In this document: piece after piece, positions 16,598 through 24,626 of the stretch | Layout: each line of letters starts with the position of its first letter | How positions within the stretch are numbered: position 1 is the stretch's first letter | Assembly: GCF_039543385.1 (NCBI RefSeq) | Contig: NZ_BAABJQ010000003.1 | Location: 434,001-498,000 of the forward strand | Length of the DNA stretch: 64,000 nucleotides | Source of the DNA: Rugosimonospora acidiphila | GTDB taxonomy: Bacteria > Actinomycetota > Actinomycetes > Mycobacteriales > Micromonosporaceae | Direction of reading: 5' to 3' | Notes under the pieces: model-generated | What the model was told of the DNA's origin: nothing | The model's input: the letters and a program-made list of their open reading frames with translations, nothing else | The model's database searches: none | Translations under genes and position numbers: made by a program

Positions 16598-17578
16598 TCA
16601 CTTCGCCGGCGCCTGGAACAGCACGTCCGACACGTTGATGGCGCCCTTGAGCAGCCCCGCGCTGAGCATGAGGTCGGCCAGCCGCTGGAAACCGGCCGGG
16701 TCCAGAGACGTGGGGTACTGGGGCAGGTTCAGCTTCGCCGCGGTCGCCGCGTCCACGTGCGCGAACGACGGGAGTACGGCGTTGACCCGCGCCCGGTCTC
16801 CGGCCAGGGACTGCGCCTTCTCCATGGCACGCTGGAAGGCCGCGGCCGTCTTCGGGTACTTGCTGACGAACTCCCGCGTGGTGACATAGCCGCTGACCGG
16901 CAGGCCGGTGACCGGTGCCCCGCCGCCGTCGACGACCATGCGGGTACCCAGTTCCTGCTGGAAATTCGTCGTGAACGGGTCGGCGGTGTGGATCGCGTCG
17001 ACATCGTGGTTCTTCAGCGCCTTGTCCATCGACGGGAACGGCACCGCCCGGTACTTGACCTTCGCCGGATCCACGTGGTTCGCCTTGAGGACCTCGTTGA
17101 GGGTCAGCGATTGGATGTTGTTGAGGATATTGACGGCGACGGTCTTTCCTTCGAGGTCCTTCGGTGTCCTGATCGGCGAGTTCGGCAGCACCAGCAGCTG
17201 CATGAACCGGGGCGCCTCGGCGGCGCCGGGCGAGATGATCCGCAAGTCGATCGTGCCCTGCTGGTGCGCCTGCAGGAACGTCACGTAGTTGGCGCCGGCG
17301 ATGACGTCGAGCTGGCCCCGCTTCAGCGCGGGCAGGGCCGCGATGCTCTGGGTGACCGGCTCGACCCGCACGTTGAGCCCCTCGGCCTGGAAGAGCTTCT
17401 GGGTGACCGCGACGTGTAGCGCCGCTTCGTCCACGAGCGGCACCTCGGCGACGGTGATGGTCTTCTTCTCCAGACCCGGGCCGGCCGGCGTCCTCGTCGC
17501 ATGCCCGCAGCCCGTGGCGAGGCCCGCGACCAGAAAGGAGCAGGCGGCGAGGGCCGACCGCAGCCGGTGTCGTCTCAT
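16598..17578 (-). CDS. ABC transporter substrate-binding lipoprotein (NMT1/SsuA type)
   Basis: This 326-residue protein has an N-terminal signal peptide with the lipobox LATGC, and mature sequence of the nitrate/sulfonate/NMT1 group (KTITVAEVPLVDEAALHVAV, then LFQAEGLNVRVEPV and KRGQLDVIAGANYVTFLQ). The ATG is preceded by GGAGG. It opens the five-gene minus-strand operon: binding protein, two permeases, ThDP decarboxylase, ATPase. Sequence similarity to the facing operon's binding protein looks low, so the two importers probably bind different ligands. Confidence 0.87.
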   Translation of the reverse strand: MRRHRLRSALAACSFLVAGLATGCGHATRTPAGPGLEKKTITVAEVPLVDEAALHVAVTQKLFQAEGLNVRVEPVTQSIAALPALKRGQLDVIAGANYVTFLQAHQQGTIDLRIISPGAAEAPRFMQLLVLPNSPIRTPKDLEGKTVAVNILNNIQSLTLNEVLKANHVDPAKVKYRAVPFPSMDKALKNHDVDAIHTADPFTTNFQQELGTRMVVDGGGAPVTGLPVSGYVTTREFVSKYPKTAAAFQRAMEKAQSLAGDRARVNAVLPSFAHVDAATAAKLNLPQYPTSLDPAGFQRLADLMLSAGLLKGAINVSDVLFQAPAK

Positions 17579-17756
17579 GGCAATCCTCCAGCTTCTCGGC
17601 GGCAGGCGGAGCGGCGTGACGGCGCGGGGGACAGGCGGGCTCCGGGTGGCCGCGCCGGCGATCGAACGCGCGTGGGCAGCGGTGGAAACGGCGGTCAATC
17701 GACCGTTCTCACCCGATGGGCAATCCAGCCACGCGCGGCGGGCCTAGCGGAATATC

Positions 17757-17786
17757 GAAAAATCAACATACCCCGATCGATTTTTC
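17757..17786. promoter_or_regulatory. AT-rich inverted repeat upstream of the second ABC operon
   Basis: GAAAAATC and GATTTTTC are perfect arms around a 14-nt centre, about 180 bp upstream of the binding-protein ATG in a locally AT-rich island. It may be an operator for the minus-strand operon. The rest of the 17.58-17.94 kb gap has no gene. Confidence 0.4.
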
Positions 17787-17942
17787 CGGTCAATGCGGGC
17801 AGGTCGCGACTATCGTCAAATTCCGGTCTCCGGAAAGGGGCCACGCGCGGACCGTCCGGTCGGGGCACACCACGGTGGCGACGATTGCGGTTCAATCCGG
17901 TGACGGGGATCGCCAAGGTTCACCGCATCGCCCGCCACAGGC

Positions 17943-18115
17943 GATCCCCGCGTCGTCGACGCGGCCATCGTCGCCTGCGACGACCCGCAAACCCGTGGTC
18001 CGCGACCGCGCGGCGCGGGTACTGGCCCGGCACGGCGACGAACGGGCCGTGCCGCAGCTGCTGCGGCTGCGGCTGTGCGACGGCTCGCACGCCGCCGCGG
18101 CCGCGGGTACGCGCC
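17943..18115 (+). pseudogene. HEAT-repeat protein remnant, frameshifted
   Basis: One frame reads DPRVVDAAIVACDDP. The adjacent frame continues as VVRDRAARVLARHGDERAVP then QLLRLRLCDGSHAAAAAG, which together match the helix pairs of PBS/HEAT-like repeats. The frame changes between them, and no start or stop context is present. It is a short relic between the ABC operon and the TetR gene. Confidence 0.4.
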
Positions 18116-18145
18116 AACGTGCCGCTTGGCTCGGACCGGTCCGCG

Positions 18146-18877
18146 TCACGTCGGGCGTTCGAGCCAGACCGCCAGGCCGTCCAGCAGCCGCTCCAGCCCG
18201 AACTCGAAGCTGTCCTGCTGCATCTTGTCGACGTCCAGCGACCGGTTCTCCTCCCACCAGGCCACGTAGTTCGGGTACTTCGCGGCGTGGTCCCGCTCGT
18301 AATACTCCGACAGCGACTTGGCCATCTCCGTCACGCTCACCTGGGTCGCCGCGTTTTTGCGCCACGCCGCCTCCACCGTTGCCGCGCCGATCGCGTGGCA
18401 GATCAGCATCTGGCTCACGTACCCCAGGTCCATGCCGGAGAAGCCCGCGGCCGTGAGGACCGCGATCGAGCGATCGGTGGCACGCATCGCGTTGGGGCCG
18501 ATGTTGGGCGTGGTGCCCAGCAGGCCGGTGAACCACGGGTGCGCAAGGATCATCGAGCGAATCCCTCGGGAGAGCGCGGCTGCCGACTCCCGCCAGCCGG
18601 CCTGCGTCAGGTCCGGGATCTCGACCTCGGCCATCACCTCGTCGATGGCCAACTCCAGCAGGTCGTCCTTGTTCGACACGTACCAGTACAGCGACGTCGC
18701 CCCGGCGCCGAGTTTGGCACCGAGCCTGCGCATGGTCAGGCCGCCCAGCCCCAGTTCGTCGAGCAGTTCGACGGTGGCTTTCACGATCTGCTCGCGGTTG
18801 AGCGTGGGCTGGCCGCCGCGGGAGCGGCTGGGGCGGACCCAGACCGAGCCGGCGATCGGGTTGCTGGCTCCTGGCAT
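18146..18877 (-). CDS. TetR-family repressor of the adjacent efflux pump
   Basis: This 243-residue protein has a TetR DNA-binding domain at residues 28-75 (REQIVKATVELLDELGLGGL, then RRLGAKLGAGATSLYWYVSN) and a TetR_C-type ligand domain. The arrangement (divergent from a drug-efflux MFS gene, with palindromes between) is that of TetR-TetA-like pairs. The ligand is presumably a pump substrate and is unknown. A weak GGAG lies upstream of the ATG. Confidence 0.85.
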   Translation of the reverse strand: MPGASNPIAGSVWVRPSRSRGGQPTLNREQIVKATVELLDELGLGGLTMRRLGAKLGAGATSLYWYVSNKDDLLELAIDEVMAEVEIPDLTQAGWRESAAALSRGIRSMILAHPWFTGLLGTTPNIGPNAMRATDRSIAVLTAAGFSGMDLGYVSQMLICHAIGAATVEAAWRKNAATQVSVTEMAKSLSEYYERDHAAKYPNYVAWWEENRSLDVDKMQQDSFEFGLERLLDGLAVWLERPT

Positions 18878-18929
18878 GCGCGTGTTCTCCGTCCGAAGGT
18901 TGGTACTGCGTACGACTCTACCGACTCTC

Positions 18930-18968
18930 GAACTAAGTTCACCCCCGTGGTACTTTGTTCGAGCGAAC
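18930..18968. promoter_or_regulatory. Twin operator-like palindromes between tetR and the MFS gene
   Basis: GAAC-TAA-GTTC (18930-18940) and GTTCG-AG-CGAAC (18957-18968) lie 27 bp apart centre to centre in the divergent promoter. They share the GTTC/GAAC half-site, consistent with two TetR dimer sites. Confidence 0.5.
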
Positions 18969-19001
18969 TGGACAACGTGCTAGCGAAGGGTGCGTTCCGT
19001 C

Positions 19002-20531
19002 ATGTCAGCACCAACTCCCACGGCTCACCCACGGCGCTGGGTGATCCTCGGTGTGCTGTGCCTGAGCCTGCTCGTGCTGGTCGTGGACAACACGGTGCTC
19101 AACGTGGCCATCCCCACACTGATCCGCGACCTGCACGCCAGCAACTCCGACATTCAGTGGATGATCGACGCGTACATCCTGGTGTTCGCCGGACTGCTGC
19201 TCACCGCCGGCAGCCTGTCCGACCGGCACGGCCGCCGCCGCGGTCTGATCATCGGTCTGATCGTGTTCGGCGGCGCCTCACTGGCCGCCTCCTTCTCCCA
19301 CAGCCCCGGCCAGCTCATCGCGACCCGGGCGCTGATGGGCATCGGCGGCGCGTTCCTGATGCCGGGCACCCTGTCGATCCTCACCACGATCTTCGACGAC
19401 AGCGAGCGCAAGAAGGCCATCGCCATCTGGAGCTCGGTGCTCACGCTCGGCGCGGTCGGCGGCCCCACCCTCGGCGGCCTGCTGCTCGCCCACTTCTGGT
19501 GGGGCTCGGTGTTCCTGCTCAACGTGCCGATCGCCGCGCTGGGCATCATCGCCGCGCTGGCCATCATCCCCGAGTCGCGCGGCCCCGCGACGAAACCGGA
19601 CCCGATCGGCGCGCTGCTGTCCATAGTGGGCATGACCTCCCTGGTCTGGGGCGTCATCAACGCCGGTAAGGACGGGATGGGCTCGCCGCAGACGCTGGGC
19701 GGATTCGGTGCGGCGGTGGTGATGCTGACCCTGTTCGCCGTGTGGGAACGGCACTGCACACACCCGATGCTGCCGATGGCGCTGTTCGGCAACCGGAACT
19801 TCTCCGGCGCGAGCCTGTCGGTCGTGCTGCTGTCGTTCGCGGCGGGCGGGGTGATGCTCGCGCTGACCCAGTACCTCCAGTTCGTCCTCGGATTCACCCC
19901 GCTGCGGGCCGGATTCGCCCTAGCGCCGCTGCTCGCCGCCGCGATCGTGTTCAACGGGGTCGGCGTGCTGGTGGACAAGAGGCTCGGGGTACGGGCCGCG
20001 GCCGGCATCGGGCTCGGGCTGCTGGCGGTCGGCTTCGGGGTACTGGCCACCCTCTCGCCGACCGACGGGTACGGGAAGCTCGTCGTGGCACTGGTGGTCA
20101 TCGGCGCGGGCAGCGGCACGGCGGGGCCGGGCCTGTACGGCACCCTGCTCGGCGCGCTGCCGCCAGATCGGGCCGGTGTCGGGTCGGCGGTCAACGACAC
20201 CGTTCAGCAGGTCGGCCAGGCGCTGAGCGTGGCCATCCTGGGCAGCGTGCTGACCGCCGCCTACTCCGCGGCGATGCCGCACGACGTCACCGGGCCGGCC
20301 CGGCACTCGATCGGCGAGGCCCTGGCCATCGCCGCGGCCACCGGCGACACGGGGCTGGCGCACGCCGCCCGGGAAGCCTTCGTCAGCGCCATGTCGATCG
20401 CGTCCATCGTCGGGGTGGTCGGTGGGGTCGCCGCCGTTCTCCTCGCGGTCGCGGTACTCCGGCCGAAGCCCAAACCGGCCGCCGAACCGGCGCCGGTACC
20501 TGCGCCCGAGCCCGACGCGAGCCGGCTGTAG
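19002..20531 (+). CDS. MFS drug-efflux transporter, DHA2/EmrB-QacA type
   Basis: This 509-residue protein has about 14 membrane segments. The DHA2 motifs are visible: LLVLVVDNTVLNVAIP in TM1 (motif D1), GSLSDRHGRRRGL (motif A) and GPTLGGLLL in the TM5 region (motif C, typical of antiporters). It probably exports cationic or amphiphilic drugs by proton antiport. The ATG at 19002 follows GAAGGG by 11 nt; a GTG 12 nt upstream is possible. Expression is probably controlled by the divergent TetR protein. Confidence 0.88.
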   Translation: MSAPTPTAHPRRWVILGVLCLSLLVLVVDNTVLNVAIPTLIRDLHASNSDIQWMIDAYILVFAGLLLTAGSLSDRHGRRRGLIIGLIVFGGASLAASFSHSPGQLIATRALMGIGGAFLMPGTLSILTTIFDDSERKKAIAIWSSVLTLGAVGGPTLGGLLLAHFWWGSVFLLNVPIAALGIIAALAIIPESRGPATKPDPIGALLSIVGMTSLVWGVINAGKDGMGSPQTLGGFGAAVVMLTLFAVWERHCTHPMLPMALFGNRNFSGASLSVVLLSFAAGGVMLALTQYLQFVLGFTPLRAGFALAPLLAAAIVFNGVGVLVDKRLGVRAAAGIGLGLLAVGFGVLATLSPTDGYGKLVVALVVIGAGSGTAGPGLYGTLLGALPPDRAGVGSAVNDTVQQVGQALSVAILGSVLTAAYSAAMPHDVTGPARHSIGEALAIAAATGDTGLAHAAREAFVSAMSIASIVGVVGGVAAVLLAVAVLRPKPKPAAEPAPVPAPEPDASRL

Positions 20532-20550
20532 GCCAGAGCCTCCTTGCCGC

Positions 20551-20578
20551 CGACCTCGGCGGGGGAGCGCTGAGGTCG
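20551..20578. terminator. Hairpin after the efflux gene
   Basis: CGACCTC and GAGGTCG are perfect 7-bp arms 20 bp past the MFS stop codon and just before the opposing reductase remnant. There is no T tract. Confidence 0.35.
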
Positions 20579-20584
20579 AGACAG

Positions 20585-21013
20585 TTACCGTTCCCGGACC
20601 GCGTAGGTCAGGTGGGTCACCCGCCGCGTCGGCTCCGCGCGGACCGGCTCCAAAGCCACGCGGCCCGCGTCCACGCCCTCGAACAGGCGGATTCCGGAGC
20701 CGAACAGCACGGGTGAGAGCGCGATCGCGAACTCGTCGATCAGGCCGGCGTTCACGTACTCCAGGATCGTCGCGCCGCCGCCCGCGATGCGGACGTCCCG
20801 GTCACCGGCGACCTCGCGGGCCTGGTCGAGCGCGGGCTCGATGCCGTCGTTGACGAAGTGGAAGGTGGTTCCGCCCGCCCGCTGCCAAGGTTCACGCTTC
20901 TCGTGCGTCACGACGAAGACCGGCGTGTGGAACGGCGCCTCCTCCGGCCACGCCTGCTCGCCGGCGTCGAACATGCGCTTGCCCATCACGCTCGCGCCGG
21001 TGCGCTCGAACCA
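20585..21013 (-). pseudogene. 5'-truncated RibD/DHFR-type reductase gene
   Basis: The frame encodes the C-terminal two-thirds of a dihydrofolate-reductase-like (RibD C-terminal domain) protein: WFERTGASVMGKRMFDAGEQ, FVVTHEKREPW, RDVRIAGGGATILEYVNAG and LSPVLFGSGIRLFEG. The first roughly 60-70 residues, with the usual SLDG motif, are missing. The sequence runs directly into a different broken gene at about 21015. An internal ATG at 20989 could still be used, but the NADPH fold would be incomplete. Confidence 0.65.
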
Positions 21014-21389
21014 GCTCCGGCGCGACGAACGCGCGCGCTCGTGCGGACGGCCAGCTCAGCGAGACGGCCACGGGAGGTGATCAGCACCGCGGCGCCGGCC
21101 GTGCCGGGCAGCAGCGGCCGGACCCGCTCGGCCGTGGCGACGTCTGCGCCGGTCAGACTGCTCACGAGCAGCCGCAGCGTCTGGGCTCGTGCGCCGTGTC
21201 CCGCCTCGATGATGCGGATGGTACGGACGGAGACGGTGGTGAGCGTGGCCAGGTCCTCCTGGGTCAGCATCGCGGCGGTGCGGCGCCGCCGGACCCAGGA
21301 GGCGAAGCTGGCCGCACGAACGGGGTGGTGGGCCGGCCGTGGCGGACCAGTTGGCCGTCCGCCTGGTGTACCGCCTTGTTCCTGTTCAT
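20986..21389 (-). pseudogene. Broken HTH/NB-ARC (AfsR-like) regulator
   Basis: An ATG with a good GGGGAG site (21389) starts MNRNKAVHQADG but shifts frame near 21311. The next frame then reads a Xre-type helix-turn-helix (ASFASWVRRRRTAA, LTQEDLATLTTVSVRTIRII). This is followed directly by VRPLLPGTAGAAVLITSR and GRLAELA, which belong to the NB-ARC ATPase domain normally located about 150 residues later. So there is one small frameshift and one large internal deletion before fusion to the reductase relic. Confidence 0.55.
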
Positions 21390-21686
21390 AGTTCGCTCCC
21401 CGCAGTGTCGGCACCGAAGCTGTCGGTCGCACAGCATGCGGCGAATACCGGTCGGGCGCGTCAGGGTGGCGACCCTGATGTTTTCTTCTGCCGGCAGCCG
21501 ATCTGCACCATCCGGAACGGTGCGAGGAGGGCCAGGTAGGTGACGTCCGGGCCGTAGGCGAGGCGGTCGGGATCGTGGCGATGTCCGAGCCGTAGCCGCC
21601 GATCGAGGCCGAACCGGACTTCGCCGAGGAGGGGCCGCTCGCATCGACAACCGAGAGCGGGTGGTGCTGGTGCAGACCAGACCGGA
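21390..21686. other. Gene-poor stretch, possible relics only
   Basis: No convincing gene is seen. Minus-strand frames are open over parts of it (for example DPDRLAYGPDVTYLALLAPF), but there is no start site or recognisable family, and it may be decayed coding sequence. Confidence 0.3.
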
Positions 21687-22415
21687 CTATCCGCGAAGGG
21701 AGGTACGAACGGCCTCGATGGCGTCCGCCAGCTCCTCGTGGCAGTCTTCGCCGCGGTCGATGCAGTCCATGTCGACGCCGCATTCGCGCTGCCGGTCGCG
21801 CAGCAGCGGCTCGTTGCCGATGGACGCGACCGGAAAGGCGAACGGGTCGAGGTCCGGCGCCTGGTCCAGGAGCACGTCGAGCGGATCGTTGACTCCATCG
21901 CCGACCTGTAGTCCGCCACCGTCGCCGGTGTCGCGGACCACACCGGCCTCGATACCTCTGGTCCACTCGGTGAACAGGGCGGCGAGGCTGGTGGCGGCGC
22001 GGACCGTACCCCAGGTGTCGGGGTCGGATTCGAAGCGCCAGATCTCGCCCTCGTACTCGCCGGCAAGCACGAACGTGTAGGTGACGTCCTGGCAGATGAA
22101 CAGCGGCAGCTGGTGCCGCCAGGGAAACGGTGTGCCGATCGCGAAGGACAGGTAGCGCAGCGACGGGTCGGCCTCGGTCGGCCAGGGTTGGAGCCACGCG
22201 CTGTCGGGGAAGATGCGCCGCGAGTCCCAACCCTGGGACTCCAGCCAGACCAGTTCTTCGGCCACGTGGTCCACCTCGAAGGCGCGGTAGACCACCTCGG
22301 GCGGCTGCCGACGGGTCGGGGCCGGGAGGTCGGGCCAGGCAAGCCCGGCGCCCGCCGCCGCGGCGCGGTAGGCCTCGGTGGCGGTACGCAGGGCGGGCAG
22401 CTCGTCGAGCATCAC
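21687..22415 (-). CDS. SMI1/KNR4 (SUKH)-like protein
   Basis: This 242-residue, acidic, tryptophan-rich protein has the late motif GEIWRFESDPDTWGTVRAAT followed by SLAALFTEWTRGIEAG. This looks like the C-terminal part of SUKH-superfamily domains, several of which are immunity proteins against polymorphic toxins. The middle (RYLSFAIGTPFPWRHQLPLF) is compatible with that fold. The GTG start overlaps the preceding small frame by 4 bp. No toxin gene is recognisable next to it. Family assignment is by pattern only. Confidence 0.5.
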   Translation of the reverse strand: MMLDELPALRTATEAYRAAAAGAGLAWPDLPAPTRRQPPEVVYRAFEVDHVAEELVWLESQGWDSRRIFPDSAWLQPWPTEADPSLRYLSFAIGTPFPWRHQLPLFICQDVTYTFVLAGEYEGEIWRFESDPDTWGTVRAATSLAALFTEWTRGIEAGVVRDTGDGGGLQVGDGVNDPLDVLLDQAPDLDPFAFPVASIGNEPLLRDRQRECGVDMDCIDRGEDCHEELADAIEAVRTSLRG

Positions 22416-22615
22416 GGACCTTCCGGTTCCATGCAGGTATCGGTTCCGCCCTGGTCGACCTGGAACCCGAAGCTGGGGTAGTCGAAGGTAAGGGCAAGGT
22501 CGTCGACGGTGGTCGCGTACACATCTGCAGCGGAGGGCGTGACGTCAGCGGTTGCGGCGTCGCACGAGGACGTTTCCGTGTCCGATCGGGCTTCTCCCGG
22601 TGTGGGATGCCTCAA
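22412..22615 (-). CDS. Small hypothetical protein coupled to the SUKH-like gene
   Basis: This frame of up to 67 residues ends with DDLALTFDYPSFGFQVDQGG and a short tail, and overlaps the SUKH-like gene by GTGA. The overlap argues that at least its 3' part is a real coding frame. No good ribosome-binding site or ATG is visible (the first usable codon is TTG), so it may be the tail of a larger damaged gene. It is not recognised. Confidence 0.3.
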   Translation of the reverse strand: MRHPTPGEARSDTETSSCDAATADVTPSAADVYATTVDDLALTFDYPSFGFQVDQGGTDTCMEPEGP

Positions 22616-22678
22616 GTTATTTGAGAAGGAACAGCGCGGCCAACCCGGCGGGGCGGAGTGTCATTCTCTCAGGTTGAC

Positions 22679-22692
22679 ATAATGTGCATTAT
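22679..22692. promoter_or_regulatory. AT-rich palindrome
   Basis: ATAATG-TG-CATTAT is a perfect palindrome in a GC-rich neighbourhood, upstream of the small frame. A possible promoter or operator. Confidence 0.3.
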
Positions 22693-22737
22693 CGAATCGG
22701 GACGGAAGTGCGGCGGGAGTACGGCGCCGCGGCCGCC

Positions 22738-23153
22738 TCAGCGGATTTCGTTGATCCGGATCAGGTTGCCGGCCGGGTCCCGGAAGGCGCAGTCGCGCAC
22801 GCCGTAGGGCTGCTCGGTCGGTTCCTGGACAACCTCGGCACCGCCGGCCTCCAGCCGTTCGAACGTGTCGTCGAGATCGGTGGTGGCCAGTGTCATGATG
22901 CCGTAGGTCCCCTTGGCCATCATCTCGGCGATGGTGCGCCGCTCGTCGTCGGTGACGCCCGGGTCGGCGCCGGGCGGGTGCAGCACGATCGAGGTGCCGG
23001 GCTGGCCCACCGGGCCGACCGTGATCCAGCGCATCCCGCCGCGTCCGACGTCGTTGCGGACCTCGAAGCCGAGGATGTCGCGATAGAAGGCCAGGGCCGC
23101 GTCCGGGTCGTTGTGCGCCAGGAAGGTCCCGTGAATGCTGAGGTCCATGGCGT

Positions 23154-23157
<4 letters not shown>
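22738..23157 (-). CDS. VOC-superfamily (glyoxalase/bleomycin-resistance-like) protein
   Basis: This 139-residue protein has two beta-alpha-beta-beta-beta modules: GTFLAHNDPDAALAFYRDIL, RWITVGPVGQPGTSIVLHPP, then LATTDLDDTFERLEAGGAEV and RDCAFRDPAGNLIRI. VOC proteins include metal-dependent lyases, dioxygenases and antibiotic-binding proteins; function here is open. The GTG start overlaps the AraC gene stop by 4 bp, so the regulator and this protein form one unit. The last residues coincide with a conserved family ending, so the gene is complete. Confidence 0.85.
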
Positions 23158-23603
<446 letters not shown>

Positions 23604-23751
23604 CCGCCGAATCGTGCCACGACGGTCGCGGAGTTGCCCAGCCTGGCCCGGGTGCCCCGGCCCGGCGGCGAATGTTCACCGGGGTGTCGTGAGGAAGTGT
23701 CACAGGCGACTGGTAGGAATCTTGAATCAAACTAGTGTTCGGAGGGATGCG

Positions 23752-24477
23752 ATGAGCACCGCGCCAACCGCCGCCCGCGGTCTGTCCACGCAGGACGTCG
23801 ACTCGATCCGTGACAGCCTCGCCGCCGGGCGCCGGCCCAAGGTGGTGTTCACCGAGTCCGCCGGGCAGATCGCGGGGCAGATCGGGCAGGTCGTGGAGTT
23901 GACCGATCCGGACGGCAGCGAGGATTTTCTGGTGGTCCGGTTCGGCCGTGACGAGTTGCCGTTCTCCCCCGTCGACCTGGCCATCGCGCCAAAAAACCCG
24001 CCCCGCAAGGCGGCGGCCAAGCCCGAGCCGGAGTTCAAGCTGGCCGATCCGCCGGCCCCGGCCCCCCGAGAGGAGAAGTCAACGATGTCGATGCCTACCG
24101 TGGACGAGCAGTCGGACTCCCCCGCCGAGTCGGACTCCCCCGCCGGCGAGCCGGTGGAGGCGGCCAAGCCGGCGCGTAAGGCCGTCAAGCAGGCCAAACC
24201 CAAGCCGCAGACCGGGCTGACGGTGACCCTGGCCTACGCCGAGGGTGAGTGGACGGTGGCCGCGCAGCAGGGTGCCAAGGTGCTCGCCAAGCCCTACCTC
24301 ATCAAGCCCGCCGAGGCGCTGAAGATGGTCGGGCTGCTGGACGTGCCCGGCGTGCAGGAGGCGGTCGAGCAGATCGTGTCCGCCGAGCGGACCGAGGCGC
24401 AGCACCAGGCGGACCGGCTGCGCGCCGAGCTGGCCGAGATCGAGGCGAAGCTGGCCGAGCTGGGCGACGCGTCGTAG
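23752..24477 (+). CDS. Hypothetical two-part actinobacterial protein with C-terminal coiled coil
   Basis: This is a 241-residue protein. The N-terminal part (residues 10-85, LSTQDVDSIRDSLAAGRRPK to VVRFGRDELPFSPVDLAI) resembles a small actinobacterial family that I recall as DUF6319, unverified. A Pro/Lys/Ser-rich linker with two SDSPA units joins it to a C-terminal domain (GLTVTLAYAEGEWTVAAQQG) and a short coiled coil. The main ATG has GGAGGG upstream. An internal ATG (Met112) is preceded by AGGAGA at 8 nt, so a short C-terminal form could also be made. Function unknown. Confidence 0.7.
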   Translation: MSTAPTAARGLSTQDVDSIRDSLAAGRRPKVVFTESAGQIAGQIGQVVELTDPDGSEDFLVVRFGRDELPFSPVDLAIAPKNPPRKAAAKPEPEFKLADPPAPAPREEKSTMSMPTVDEQSDSPAESDSPAGEPVEAAKPARKAVKQAKPKPQTGLTVTLAYAEGEWTVAAQQGAKVLAKPYLIKPAEALKMVGLLDVPGVQEAVEQIVSAERTEAQHQADRLRAELAEIEAKLAELGDAS

Positions 24478-24556
24478 GGCGCTCGCGCCCGGAGGTGGGC
24501 CGGTCCGCGCCCGGCGGACCGGCACCGGTCCCCCGGTCCCCCACAGTCCCGATCCG

Positions 24557-24611
24557 CGAGCCGGCCCGCCGCGCCAATCGTGGTGGCGGGCCGTGGTGGC
24601 GGGCCGGCTCG
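24557..24611. terminator. Bidirectional hairpin between convergent genes
   Basis: A 14-bp perfect stem (CGAGCCGGCCCGCC with GGCGGGCCGGCTCG) encloses 27 nt between the convergent 23752 gene and cydB. The loop repeats part of the right arm (GTGGTGGCGGGCC twice). Confidence 0.45.
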
Positions 24612-24626
24612 GGGATTGTGCCGGGC

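Noticed and set aside
22674..22679. Consensus -35 TTGACA on the plus strand
   Set aside because: No -10 box at suitable distance and no plus-strand gene follows.
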